From positions 10,225,416 to 10,289,415 of the forward strand of contig JAVGWX010000004.1 of the NCBI GenBank assembly GCA_036924085.1: a DNA stretch of 64,000 nt, in the 5' to 3' direction. The position numbers and the translations under genes are program-made. This stretch comes from Ariolimax columbianus. Its lineage: Eukaryota; Mollusca; Gastropoda; Stylommatophora; Arionidae. Under the pieces are notes generated by a model that was not told the DNA's origin, did no database searches, and saw only the letters and a list, made by a program, of their open reading frames with translations. This document shows, piece after piece, positions 11,600 to 21,109 of this stretch. Within the stretch, counting starts at the first letter, position 1. Each line of letters begins with the position of its first letter.

Positions 11600-13190
11600 G
11601 AATTCATGCCCAGGCACATTTTCTTAAATCCCTGCCCAGACAAGTTTTTAAAAATCATACCCAGACATGCTTTCTTAAATCTCTGCCCAGTCATGTTTTC
11701 TTACAGTGAATTTTTTTTGGTTTTGTTTTTTGCGTTCGCCTTATTTATCTATTCCCCAAGGCGTGTGTGCGTTATACTGTGGTTTTTATTTTGCGCCTGT
11801 CGGCCCAGTGCATCCGACTTCAGCATGCATTTTATGTAAGGGTCTGCTTCCTCCTGCATTTTCTAAGGGTTTGCTTCCTCGGGGTAACGGCCGGTGCTGT
11901 GATGGGGATCAAACCCAGCACCTTCTGGTTGTGAGCCGTGCCACTTAACCACGCCGTCCCCCTTACAGTGAATAACTGCCCAGACAGGTTTTCTTACAGT
12001 GAATAACTGCCCAGACAGGTTTTCTTACAGTGAACACCTGCACAGACAGGTTTTCTTACATTGAATAACTGCCCAGACACGTTTTCTTACATTAAACCCC
12101 TGCCAGACACGTTTTCTTAAGGTGAACCCCTGCCCAGACAAGTTTTCTTAAATCCCTGCCCAGACACGTTTCCTTACAGTGAACCCCTGCCCAGACACGT
12201 TTTCTTACAGTGAACCCCTGCCCAGGCACGTTTTCTTACAGTGAACCCCTGCCCAGACACGTTTTCTTACAGTGAATAACTGCCCAGACACGTTTTCTTA
12301 CATTGAACCCCTGCCCAGACACATTTTCTTAAGGTCAACCCCTGCCCAGACACGTTTTCTTACATTGAACTCCTGCCAGACACGTTTTCTTAAGGTGAAC
12401 CCCTGCCCAGACACGTTTTCTTACAGTGAACCCCTGCCCAGACACGTTTTCTTAAGGTGAACCCCTGCCCAGACAAGTTTTCTTAAATCTCTGCCCAGAC
12501 ATGTTTTCTTACAGTGAGCCACTGGCCAGACATGTTTTCTTACAGCGAGCCCCTGCCCAGACACGTTTTCTTTCAGTGAACCCCTGCCCAGACACATTTT
12601 CTTACAGTGAGCCCCTGGCCAGACATGTTTTCTTACAGTGAGCCCCTGGCCAGACATGTTTTCTTACAGCGAACCCCTGCCCAGACACGTTTTCTTTCAG
12701 TGAACCCCTGGCCAGACATGTTTTCTTACAGTGAGCCCCTGGCCAGACATGTTTTCTTACAGCGAGCCCCTGCCCAGACACGTTTTCTTACAGTGAACCC
12801 CTGCCCAGACACATTTTCTTACAGTGAGCCCCTGGCCAGACATGTTTTCTTACAGCGAACCCCTGCCCAGACACGTTTTCTTACAGTGAGCCCCTGGCCA
12901 GACATGTTTTCTTACAGCGAACCCCTGCCCAGACACATTTTCTTTCAGTGAACCCCTGGCCAGACATGTTTTCTTACAGTGAGCCCCTGGCCAGACATGT
13001 TTTCTTACAGCGAGCTTCTGCCCAGACACGTTTTCTTACAGTGAACCCCTGCCCAGACACATTTTCTTACAGTGAGCCCCTGGCCAGATATGTTTTCTTA
13101 CAGCGAACCCCTGCCCAGACACGTTTTCTTTCAGTGAACCCCTGGCCAGACACGTTTTCTTACAGTGAACCCCTGCCCAGAAATAAATTT
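11600..13190. repeat. 31-bp minisatellite interrupted by a SINE
   Basis: Units of 31 bp with CCTGCCCAGACACGTTTTCT followed by TACAGTGAAC. Four units lie left of an inserted SINE (about 11711-11962) and about 40 lie right of it. Common variants are CTGGCCAGACATG versus CTGCCCAGACACG, plus a shorter form lacking TACAGTGAA (TTAAATC). Open frames on both strands are artefacts. Confidence 0.96.
11711..11962 (-). mobile_element. tRNA-derived SINE inserted in the 31-bp array
   Basis: On the minus strand the element starts with a tRNA-like head. An A-box-like GGCGTGGTTAAGTGGCACGG lies near 11955-11930 and a B-box-like GGGTTTGATCCC near 11915-11900. It ends at low coordinates in a T-rich (plus-strand) tail at 11711-11735. 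The array motif TTACAGTGAA occurs at both edges, which fits a target-site duplication, although array units also contain it. The core CATCCGACTTCAGCATGCAT relates it to the repeats at 8.7 and 42.6 kb. Confidence 0.75.
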
Positions 13191-13479
13191 CAAGTATATT
13201 CAGAAAACTGCTATTGACACTGTCCTCACTGCACAACTGTTTGATGTCAGGCAAAATTTAAGTAGATTTAACTCTGAAACTGATCATCACAAATGGAACA
13301 CAAACAAATATCAAATATCTTCTTCATCCAACATGAATCTGAAATACAACGAAACAGCACTTGGCTCGATAATATTATTTTAAACACTTCATGGAAATTA
13401 AAGTACATTTGTTGCCTACAAAATCAGTAAAAACAAATGTTTATCTATATACAATATTCCACCTCGTTTTGATCTGATC

Positions 13480-13990
13480 TTGACTCAGTACCTTTGTCAT
13501 CAATAGTTTCTGTCTGATCAGACTTGCTACCTTTGTCATCAATAGTTTCTGTCTGATCAGACTTGTTACCTTTGTCATCAAGTTTCTGTCTGATCAGACT
13601 TGCTACCTTTGTCGTCAAGTTTCTATCTGATCAGACTTGCTACCTTTGTCATCAATAGTTTCTATCTGATCAGACTTGCTACCTTTGTCATCAATAGTTT
13701 CTATCTGATCAGATTTTGCTACCTTTGTTATCAATAGTTTCTCTCTGATCAGACTTTGTACCTGTTATCAATAGTTTCTCTCTGATCAGACTTTGTACCT
13801 GTTATCAATAGTTTCTCTCTGATCAGACTTTGTACCTGTTATCAATAGTTTCTCTCTGATCAGACTTTGTACCAGTTATCAATAGTTTCTATCTGATCAG
13901 ACTTGCTACCATTGTTATCAATAGTTTCTATCTGATCAGACTTGCTACCATTGTTATCAATAGTTTCTCTCTGATCAGTACCCTTGTCAT
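13480..13990. repeat. 36-39-bp minisatellite with CTGATCAGAC
   Basis: About 13 units containing ATCAATAGTTTCTNTCTGATCAGACTTGCTACC-like sequence. Each carries the CTGATCAG palindrome also found in the unrelated 6.4-7.2 kb array. Confidence 0.95.
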
Positions 13991-14307
13991 AAATCACTAT
14001 TTAGTATACCTTTGCTTGGATGTCACATGTCATTTTGTTATGCACAAATGTAAAGGTCATGGCAGCAAGATGAAAGAAGAAAATAAAATGATATTCTGTA
14101 AAACAAATGGATGTGTTGATAGTATTATGTACTAAGTGCTGACTGAATCCTTTGAATGTTGCTTAGACTTGTTCTGCTGCTGGGTGTTGTCTGTAATTGG
14201 TATATGTGTCCAGAGCACTACTGAACGTTGCTTTTTTTGCACATTTCAATGCACTATTTCTGGTGTATAGAGAATTAAATACAACTTCTCATTTACATAT
14301 TCTACAA

Positions 14308-14310
<3 letters not shown>
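13990..14310. other. unassigned spacer
   Basis: AT-rich, no gene seen. Confidence 0.45.

Positions 14311-14398
<88 letters not shown>
14308..14398. repeat. (TC)n(TA)n microsatellite
   Basis: A TC run followed by about 34 TA dinucleotides. A minus-strand AATAAA hexamer lies just beyond at 14408-14413, about 0.8 kb 3' of the UBE2E stop. Use as its poly(A) signal is only a possibility. Confidence 0.97.
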
Positions 14399-14402
<4 letters not shown>

Positions 14403-14544
14403 AACTGTTTTATTGAACAAATAGATAGACTACCGATTATGGAAAGACAATTTATTTGGATACATAAGCCTACTTTTGCAGCAGATTGTGGAGCATAGAA
14501 TAAACATTTCATGAACTTTGCCAGCAGGACATAATGAGACTTTC

Positions 14545-15125
14545 AATGTTTTGAACATGTTTACATCTCGATTTCCAAGATCCATACATCCATACACATT
14601 CATTGATCTCTCCACTTCCAGGATCCACACATCCATGCATAACAACAAGCCATCTCTCCACTTTCAAAATTCAAACATCAATTCACATAATCTATCCATT
14701 TCCAATATCCATACATCAATTCACATAATCTATCCATTTCCAATATCCATTTATATATACAAACATATCTTCAATTCTAATCATTTCTCCATTTAACAGA
14801 TCCTTACACATCCAAACATCTCTTCCCTTCAAAGATTCTTATACATTGAAAGTCTCCACTTTCAAGATTCATACACATCCAAATATCTCTTCACTACTAA
14901 GATCATTAAAAACACAAAACACTTTCAAAGAAAATCTCCACTTCCAAGACCAGTATGCCCATCCGATCATCTCTCCACTTTCGAGATCCATACAAACACA
15001 CCAATTCAATCATTTCTCCACTCTCAAGACCCATACCTGCACATACACAAATCATTTTTCCACTTCCAAAATCTGTACAAACATACACATTCACACACCT
15101 CCCCACTTCCAAGACCCGTAGATTC
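14545..15125. repeat. degenerate 24-40-bp pyrimidine-rich repeats
   Basis: Recurring TCTCCACTTCCAAGATCCAT-like motifs with irregular spacing over about 580 bp. This is an old array that could lie in the UBE2E 3'UTR or just beyond it. Confidence 0.75.
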
Positions 15126-15203
15126 ATCCAAATCTGACTTGACCCTCACCATAATTAAATATAATACGTCCAATCAATCACTCTGTCGAGCCAGGTATGA
15201 AGA

Positions 15204-15356
15204 CTAACTGTTGAGACCAGCAGCAAATCGTTTCGTCCACATACGAGCTACTCTATCATGCTCTTTGCGGTTCTGTAAATACTGTGTTGCAATGCTTCCT
15301 ACTAATGGATCAGCTGGGTTGCAGTCTGTCAGCAGGGAACACACAGACAGAAGGAC
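15204..15356 (-). CDS. UBE2E: ubiquitin-conjugating enzyme E2 E-type, terminal coding exon
   Basis: The exon follows an AG acceptor (complement of CT at 15357-15358) in phase 0 and ends with TAG (complement at 15204-15206). It encodes 50 residues starting [20 protein letters not shown], followed by an IATQYL segment and a C-terminal WTKRF. This is the C-terminal helical part of the UBC fold. The [16 protein letters not shown] signature separates the UBE2E class from UBE2D, which has LLCDPNPDDPLV at this point. The family usually ends near WTKRYAT. Here the protein runs a few residues further (AAGLNS), a small species-specific tail. Class-level identification is firm; the choice among vertebrate E1, E2 or E3 paralogues is not meaningful. 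Confidence 0.96.
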   Translation of the reverse strand, partial: VLLSVCSLLTDCNPADPLVGSIATQYLQNRKEHDRVARMWTKRFAAGLNS

Positions 15357-15428
15357 CTGTACACAAACAGATACATACATCATTAGAATAACAGCTTTGA
15401 CACTTAAAATAATCCTTCTACCATTCTA

Positions 15429-15760
15429 AGTCATTTAGGTTCCTTGATTGAAGCAGTCATGTACTGCTTTCTTCCATTCTAAGTCATTCAGGTTCCTTGA
15501 TTGAAGCAGTCATGTACTGCTTTCTTCCAAAGTCATTCAGGTTCCTTGATTGAAGCAGTCATGTACTGCTTTCTTCCATTCTAAGTCATTCAAGTTCCTT
15601 GATTGAAGCAGTCATGTACTGCTTTCTTCCATTCTAAGTCATTCAGGTTCCTTGATTGAAGCAGTCATGTACTGCTTTCTTCCATTCTAAGTCATTCAGG
15701 TTCCTTGATTGAAGCAGTCATGTACTGCTTTCTTCCATTCTAAATCATTCTGGTCTCTCC
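15429..15760. repeat. 53-bp minisatellite in the UBE2E terminal intron
   Basis: Six units of about 53 bp sharing CCTTGATTGAAGCAGTCATG. One copy lacks the TTCTAAG portion. It lies between the terminal UBE2E exon and the exon-like frame at 15775. Confidence 0.96.
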
Positions 15761-15774
15761 ATAAGTAAGCCTAC

Positions 15775-15987
15775 CTTGCTGAGGTTGGAGAGCTTGCGTG
15801 CCGCAATGATCCGCGGAGCTATGCCGGCGGGAGTTTTACTCCTGGCAGGGTCACCCAAGCCGAACAGGTCCTTGAAGAGGGGCCAGACAAATGGGCTGAA
15901 GAGCAGGTAGAGCCCTATAGGTGTAACTGCAGAGCCCACCGACGAGTGGTACATGCTCTGGGCTGCACCAATCCCTCCCCACTTCAT
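15775..15987 (-). CDS. unrecognised exon-like open segment
   Basis: Seventy-one codons open from an ATG (complement at 15985-15987) to a good donor, AAG followed by GTAGGC, at 15774. Third codon positions are G/C-rich, unlike the surrounding repeats. The peptide contains a hydrophobic stretch (PIGLYLLFSPFVWPLF, residues about 23-38) that could be one membrane helix, then a basic segment ending ARKLSNLSK. I do not recognise the family. It lies in the 2.5 kb UBE2E intron on the same strand. Its donor phase (0) matches the acceptor phase of the UBE2E terminal exon, so it could be an alternative first exon, an exon of a nested gene, or a fragment carried by a mobile element. No upstream acceptor is convincing. 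Confidence 0.4.
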
Positions 15988-16439
15988 GGGTGAAATGCAT
16001 TCTTGTCTCGTTCTTTACTTTTTGGTCCTCTTTTATTCATTCCCATGGATGACGAAGAGATGCAGACCAGCAGACATTGCACCTCTGCCTCTTCGTGATG
16101 ATGATCTTCCAGGTGGCAGGGAATGCCACACATACCATCACTACAGATGGGCTAGCAGGATGCGACGATCTTGGAGGGGGAGGGGATGCCACACATACCA
16201 TCACTACAGATGGGCTGGCAAAACTGACAGAAGAATGATGAGATAGCCGACCCAGATGAATATGATATCTCCCTGACAGGACGTTGTGATCCTGGGACAC
16301 CGACACACTGGGCTGTCTCCCTTCGGGGATACTCGAAAGATGCGTCCATAACCCCCCTACACAATCATGATGCCTCTAAGAGAACAGACTTTATACGAGA
16401 TCGGACGTAGCTTCGGTTACCAAGGCTCGCGCTGCTCTT

Positions 16440-16690
16440 CCACACCTGGTGAGAGCAGTGACAAGTATGCTACCAGGACCTGGTGAGAGCAGTGACAAGT
16501 ATGCTACCAGGACCTGGTGAGAGCAGTGACAAGTATGCTACCAGGACCTGGTGAGAGCAGTGACAAGTATGCTACCAGGACCTGGTGAAAGCAGTGACAA
16601 GTATGCTACCAGGACCTGGTGAAAGCAGTGACAAGTATGCTACCAGGACCTGGTGAGAGCAGTGACAAGTATGCTACCAGGACCCCAAGT
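16440..16690. repeat. 34-bp minisatellite at the 5' edge of a non-LTR element
   Basis: About seven 34-bp units with GAGAGCAGTGACAAGTATGC then TACCAGGACCTGGT. The last unit runs directly into sequence encoding the start of a LINE endonuclease (LQLNISGIRNKK at about 16700-16745). Confidence 0.95.
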
Positions 16691-16694
16691 AATA

Positions 16695-17815
16695 CACTCA
16701 CTTCACATCCTCCAACTCAACATATCAGGAATTAGAAATAAAAAGCTGGAATGACTAAGCTCCTGATGGATCTTGAAATCCACGTGGCACTCATCCAAGA
16801 AACAATGCTGCCAAAGGACCAGATGTCATAACCTGCCAAAAGGCACTCTTTGCGGATGACCTGATCATTTGATCAAAAGGAAATCATCTGAAACCCACCA
16901 CCAAAAATATGAAGATGAATCTGACAACCATCTCTACATATTGCCAGTTTTGGAAGATTGAAATTAATGTAGAGAAAACTGTGTTCAGCTTAAATAAAAG
17001 TATTAAAGAGGAAAATATCGATGTCAAAATAAATGGAGTGAAATTAACCTTGAGATACCTCAGAGTCGAGCTTGACCGTAAACTCACCATGAAACCCCAT
17101 ATAGACAAGCTCATTGAAAAAGCATCCACAAGGCTCAAACTCATCAAGCACCTCTCTACTTGTGGATGGGGGCAGATCAAGATTCACTACGCCAGCTATA
17201 CATTGGATATGTCCGCTCAGTGATTGACTATTCACTCCCCCTCCAAGCCATTGCAAGCAAAAGCCTCTTACACAAGCTGAACAGAGTACAAAATCACGCT
17301 CTGTGGTTTATAAGTGGTGCCATGAAAACAAAAAGCGACATGCATGTGAAATTAACTCTAACATCGAACCTCTAAAGCTAAAATAAGAATGCTCTGTCAT
17401 GAAAATGCATGAATAATACTGAAGAATGGACACTGCGGAGGAGAATAGGAAAATGGTAGAATATTGGCACCAAAAGCATAGAATAAAAAAAGACATCTTC
17501 CTCAAAAAGGCGCAAGACAATATCGATAAACACCACCTGCCAGAGGGTAGAAGGCTTATGGCGGTCATCAATGATGAACCACCTTGCTGGCAGGCGACAA
17601 CCCCCACAGTAAGAACTGTACTCTCCAACCCCTCTGCAGACAGGAACACCCTACCATCTTTGCTGAAAACTATCGCTTTGGAAACTACTCATATCCACAA
17701 AACATCCAAGTATACACAGATGGATCTGCCACCGGAGCTACCACCAACGCTGGATATGGCGCTGTAATTAAATACTATAACCTGAACAAGAAGACCATTT
17801 AGATACAAACGTTTC
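16695..17815 (+). pseudogene. internally deleted non-LTR retrotransposon (RT + RNase H)
   Basis: Plus-strand translation with several frame breaks shows four things in order: an endonuclease-like start (LQLNISGIRNKK, then VALIQETMLPKDQ at 16770-16820); a jump at about 16840 straight to the RT catalytic box (FADDLII, 16850-16870); RT thumb sequence at 16909-17375 (INVEKTVF, LDRKLTMKPHIDKLIEKAS, YVRSVIDYSLPLQAIASKS); and the start of an RNase HI domain (VYTDGSATGATTNAGYGAVI, about 17705-17765). This order matches I/Jockey-type non-LTR elements that encode RNase H. Most of the endonuclease and the fingers/palm are missing, and the element is dead. It lies in the UBE2E terminal intron, antisense to the gene. 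Confidence 0.88.
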
Positions 17816-17883
17816 TGACTGTCCCCATTGTCCTTTAACCTAACCTGTATTTCATGCATTATTAGCGCTGTAGTAGCAAGTCA

Positions 17884-18036
<153 letters not shown>

Positions 18037-18126
18037 TTATTATTGGATGCAGAAAACAGAATGTCTCATTTGGTGTGGTAGTGATAAATGTAAACTTGCA
18101 GTCAAGATAGACCATGTAAGTAAGAA

Positions 18127-18400
18127 AGTAAAGTATCCCATAGCATTACTGCCGTAGGGGTGTGTGGTGTTAGCGATCTCACATTTCAAAGGCTCGGCTA
18201 TATGAGGGCGGTAGCCATCTCCTCTCCCTCGCCGTTTTTACTTCCCGGACTGAACCGGTACCCATTTAAGGCTGGGTCGACCCGGGAGCCATTGCGGTCT
18301 GGAAAAAAACATTACGGCCTCAACTGGGGAATGAACCCAGGACCATTCAGATGCGAGGCCAGCGCGATAACCACTGCGCTACGCAGAGGGGGAGATAGAG
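18127..18400 (-). mobile_element. tRNA-derived SINE, family A, copy 1
   Basis: The minus strand has an A-box-like TAGCGCAGTGGTTATCGCGC (about 18386-18367) and a B-box-like GGGTTCATTCCCC (about 18338-18326). The body contains CCCGGACTGAACCGGTACCC and GGTCGACCCGGGAGC (complement orientation). It ends at low coordinates in GTAAAGTA-type repeats. The body matches copies at 25.24-26.15 kb and 49.1-49.3 kb. It lies 120 bp upstream of a UBE2E splice acceptor. Confidence 0.82.
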
Positions 18401-18600
18401 GTCATGTATATACAGGAGACCATATAAATCACCCGTATATAATGACCTCTATCTCCCCACCCCGCCCCCCTACTGAGAGTCGGGGTACCTAGCTCACATG
18501 ACCTCTACCTCCCACCCACCTCCCTCCTCAAAGACGGGGTAACTAACAAATAATTTTCAGCACAGCCGCCTTCGGTAAAGTCCCCTCCTGGCGGACACCC
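18400..18600. other. diverged duplicated spacer
   Basis: Two copies of a segment with TGACCTCTATCTCCC / TGACCTCTACCTCCC followed by a GGGGTA motif. Its origin was not identified. Confidence 0.5.
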
Positions 18601-18609
18601 ATCAAAGTC

Positions 18610-18895
18610 GAACTGGAAAAAATATATCACCGCAATAATGCAATATAAATAGATGAAGAAATATATCACCGCAATAATGAGATATAAATAGATGAAGAAA
18701 TATATCACCGCAATAATGAGATATAAATAGATGAAGATATATATCACCGCAATAATGAGATATAAATAGATGAAGATATATATCACCGCAATAATGAGAT
18801 ATAAATAGATGAAGAAATATATCACCGCAATAATGAGATATAAATAGATGAAGAAATATATCACCGCAATAATGAGATATAAATAGATGAAAATA
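18610..18895. repeat. 39-bp minisatellite
   Basis: Seven 39-bp units with ATATATCACCGCAATAATGA then GATATAAATAGATGAAG. The unit is a multiple of three, so a spurious hydrophobic minus-strand frame runs through it. Confidence 0.96.
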
Positions 18896-19079
18896 TATAT
18901 ATTTAGTTTTTGTAAGATCGACGTTGTGTCATTTAAAAAAATAAAACATTAATAGAGTGCAGTTGAGCTTATTTGGTGTATTATATATATATTTATCAGT
19001 AACCCATGGAATGACTCATTTAGGAAATCAAATTTTACAAGTTTTTTAAGGGAATATTGTAAACGCGCTCTGCTATTTA

Positions 19080-19690
19080 AACTGGAAGGTTCGAGAAACC
19101 TCACAAATGTGGTGTGCTACTTCGCTATTACCAAGGATGGATGAGAGATGACATGTTAACTAACATGGAAGATAGAAAGAAAGCTAAAAACACTCGTGCA
19201 TATTCATCACTACACAAAGAGATACGTACAATGTACAGGCTGGCCAAAGAACAGTGGTTGGAAGAAAAATGCAAGGTAATAAAGGCATGGGACTAAAACA
19301 CAGTACCAGAGAAATGCTTATAGAAATAAAGAAAACAAACATGATAAAGGCAACCCAGAGTGGAGAATGCATTCGAGATAATAATGGTGCCATTGTGATG
19401 GATGAGAAGGACATCGAACAGATGGGTGGAATATAAAAGGGAGCTTTTTGAGGACAGTACAAACCACCAACATATGATAATGAAGGACCCGGCATACTAA
19501 GATCAGATGTGGTCAATGTGATAAAAACTATGAGAAAAGGGAAAGCAACAGGACCGGACTCCATAAACATAGAAATGATAGAGGCCCTAGTAGAATTTGG
19601 TATAGATATACTTACTGATTTGTGTAATTACATACAATACTGGATGCATACCAACGGACCTGAAAACATCTACGTTTATAACACTCTCGA
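19080..19690 (+). pseudogene. non-LTR retrotransposon fragment (RT N-terminal region)
   Basis: Broken plus-strand frames read KNTRAYSSLHKEIRTMYRLA and EEKCKVI (19185-19290), then IRDNNGAIVMDE (19370-19410), ELFED (19438-19455) and MRKGKATGPDSINIEMIEAL (19530-19590). The order (linker with charged helices, 'I.D..G....', 'YF..LF', then the RT-1 box GKATGPD) is that of RTE/CR1-like elements with an apurinic-type endonuclease upstream. Several frameshifts and stops are present. It breaks off near 19690, close to the mariner copy. Confidence 0.82.
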
Positions 19691-19909
19691 AAAAAACCTC
19701 ATGCAACAGAATGTTCAGCAGACAGGCGGAAATAGCTCGAGATTAAGTCAGAGTTGTGAGGTGAATGTTCAAGAAGTCGCCACACTAGTCTTGTCAATTG
19801 TATCATGGGTTAATCGAGCCATATGGGGTCTGGCATTGTCATCACGGAGCGGTACTTCTCTAGTAAGCAGGCCAAGAAGTTTTCTTCGAATTGCATCCAG
19901 AAGTATCAC

Positions 19910-20155
19910 CAGAGCTTCACGGTTCACCTGAGCTTCACGGTTCACCAGAACTTCACGGTTCACCTGGGATTCACGGTTCACCAGAGCTTCACGGTTCACC
20001 TGAGATTCACGGTTCACCAGAGCTTCACGGTTCACCAGAGCTTCACGGTTCACCAGAGCTTCACGGTTCACCAGAGCTTCACGGTTCACCACAGCTTCAC
20101 GGTTCACCACAGCTTCACGGTTCACCAGAGCTTCACGGTTCACCTGAGCTTCACG
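19910..20155. repeat. 18-bp minisatellite inside a mariner transposase
   Basis: About 14 units of CGTGAAGCTCTGGTGAAC (minus strand, REALVN). At the array edge the frame continues without a break into the transposase peptide ending DDNARPHMA. On the other edge the last unit joins HAILYRE. The unit is therefore transposase-derived. Confidence 0.93.
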
Positions 20156-20339
20156 GTACAATATAGCATGCACATTATCCCCTTCCTTCTGGAAATATGC
20201 TCACAGAACTTGTTAACTTTCTTAGCTCATGCGCAACTTTGAATTTTTTTGACAGAAGATAAAGAAGGATGTTTCAATTGCATTGCTTTGATTCGTGTTG
20301 ATAGTGATGCAACCATGATTCCTCCCCAGCAACAACCAT

Positions 20340-20640
20340 GTTCAGCATGCCTTCTCCTTCATCTGTGTACCGACAGAGAGGTTGCCAGTACAGGCCCATT
20401 CAACTAAGTATGTGCTCATCAGTCAGTTGTCTGGGTGCCCATCATGTCTTCTCCTTCATCTGTGTACCGACAGAGAGGTTGCAAGTACAGGCCCATTCAA
20501 CTAAGTATGTGCTCATCAGTCAGTTGTCTGGGTGCCCATCATGTCTTCTCCTTCATCTGTGTACCGACAAAGAGGTTGCAAGTACAGGCCCATTCAACTA
20601 AGTATGTGCTCATCAGTCAGTTGTCTGGGTGCCCATCATG
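20340..20640. repeat. 97-bp tandem repeat, about 3 copies
   Basis: Three long near-identical copies with TCTTCTCCTTCATCTGTGTA and CAGTTGTCTGGGTGCCCATC. It lies between the two recognisable halves of the mariner copy and is probably amplified transposon sequence, but no protein motif is readable in it. Confidence 0.93.
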
Positions 20641-20810
20641 AGCACACTTTCCGGAAATTCAATTGATCATGCAGAATGATGTAGGTTACACCACGCGAAC
20701 GTCCTATTGTAGATTATACACTGTCTATCATGTCTCGCCTGTCAGCTCGGATAATGTCCACCAGCCACTGCAGATACTTCTGTTGCAGTCCAAACAGGAC
20801 GACCAGGTCG

Positions 20811-20966
20811 GACTTCATTAACAATTTCTGAGCGTCTTGACAAAATGTATCTACCGAGTTATGAATCGCTTGACCCGACAAACACTCGGACTTCATTAGC
20901 AATTTCTGAGCGTCTTCACAAAATGTATCCACCGAGTTATGAATCGCTTGACGCGACAAAAACTTC
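20811..20966 (-). repeat. 78-bp duplication in the mariner HTH
   Basis: Two adjacent 78-bp copies encode 26 residues each, both with QAIHNSVDTFC and DAQKLLMKS. In-frame segmental duplication of the DNA-binding region. Confidence 0.93.
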
Positions 20967-21109
20967 ATATCATAAACATGAAGTATATCCTTGTAAATAG
21001 CCTGTACAGAAACTTCTTTTGCTAACCCAGTACATTGTTCTTTGATTGTACACTTTGTGAGTACAAACGCTATGTTGTGTTTGAGCTGCTCCCCTGAATG
21101 CACACACAC

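Larger units (their letters stand above)
19769..21109 (-). pseudogene. mariner-like transposase fragment carrying an 18-bp array
   Basis: The high-coordinate end (21109-20714) translates to an N-terminal helix-turn-helix region (KFLSRQAIHNSVDTFCEDAQ, then DIIRADRRDMIDSV). The low-coordinate end (about 19900-19770) gives AIRRKLLGLLTREV and then DDNARPHMARLTHDTID, the second catalytic Asp motif (DNARPH) of mariner transposases. Between them are a 97-bp array (20340-20640) and an 18-bp array (19910-20155). The third Asp region is missing. The HTH carries an exact-length 78-bp duplication (20811-20888 and 20889-20966). The element is dead. Confidence 0.8.

Noticed and set aside
14197..14512. Frames with IYIYIY repeats
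   Set aside because: Translation of a TA microsatellite.
18310..18395. Functional tRNA gene
   Set aside because: A- and B-box-like elements exist but no full cloverleaf can be formed, and the sequence continues into a dispersed SINE body.
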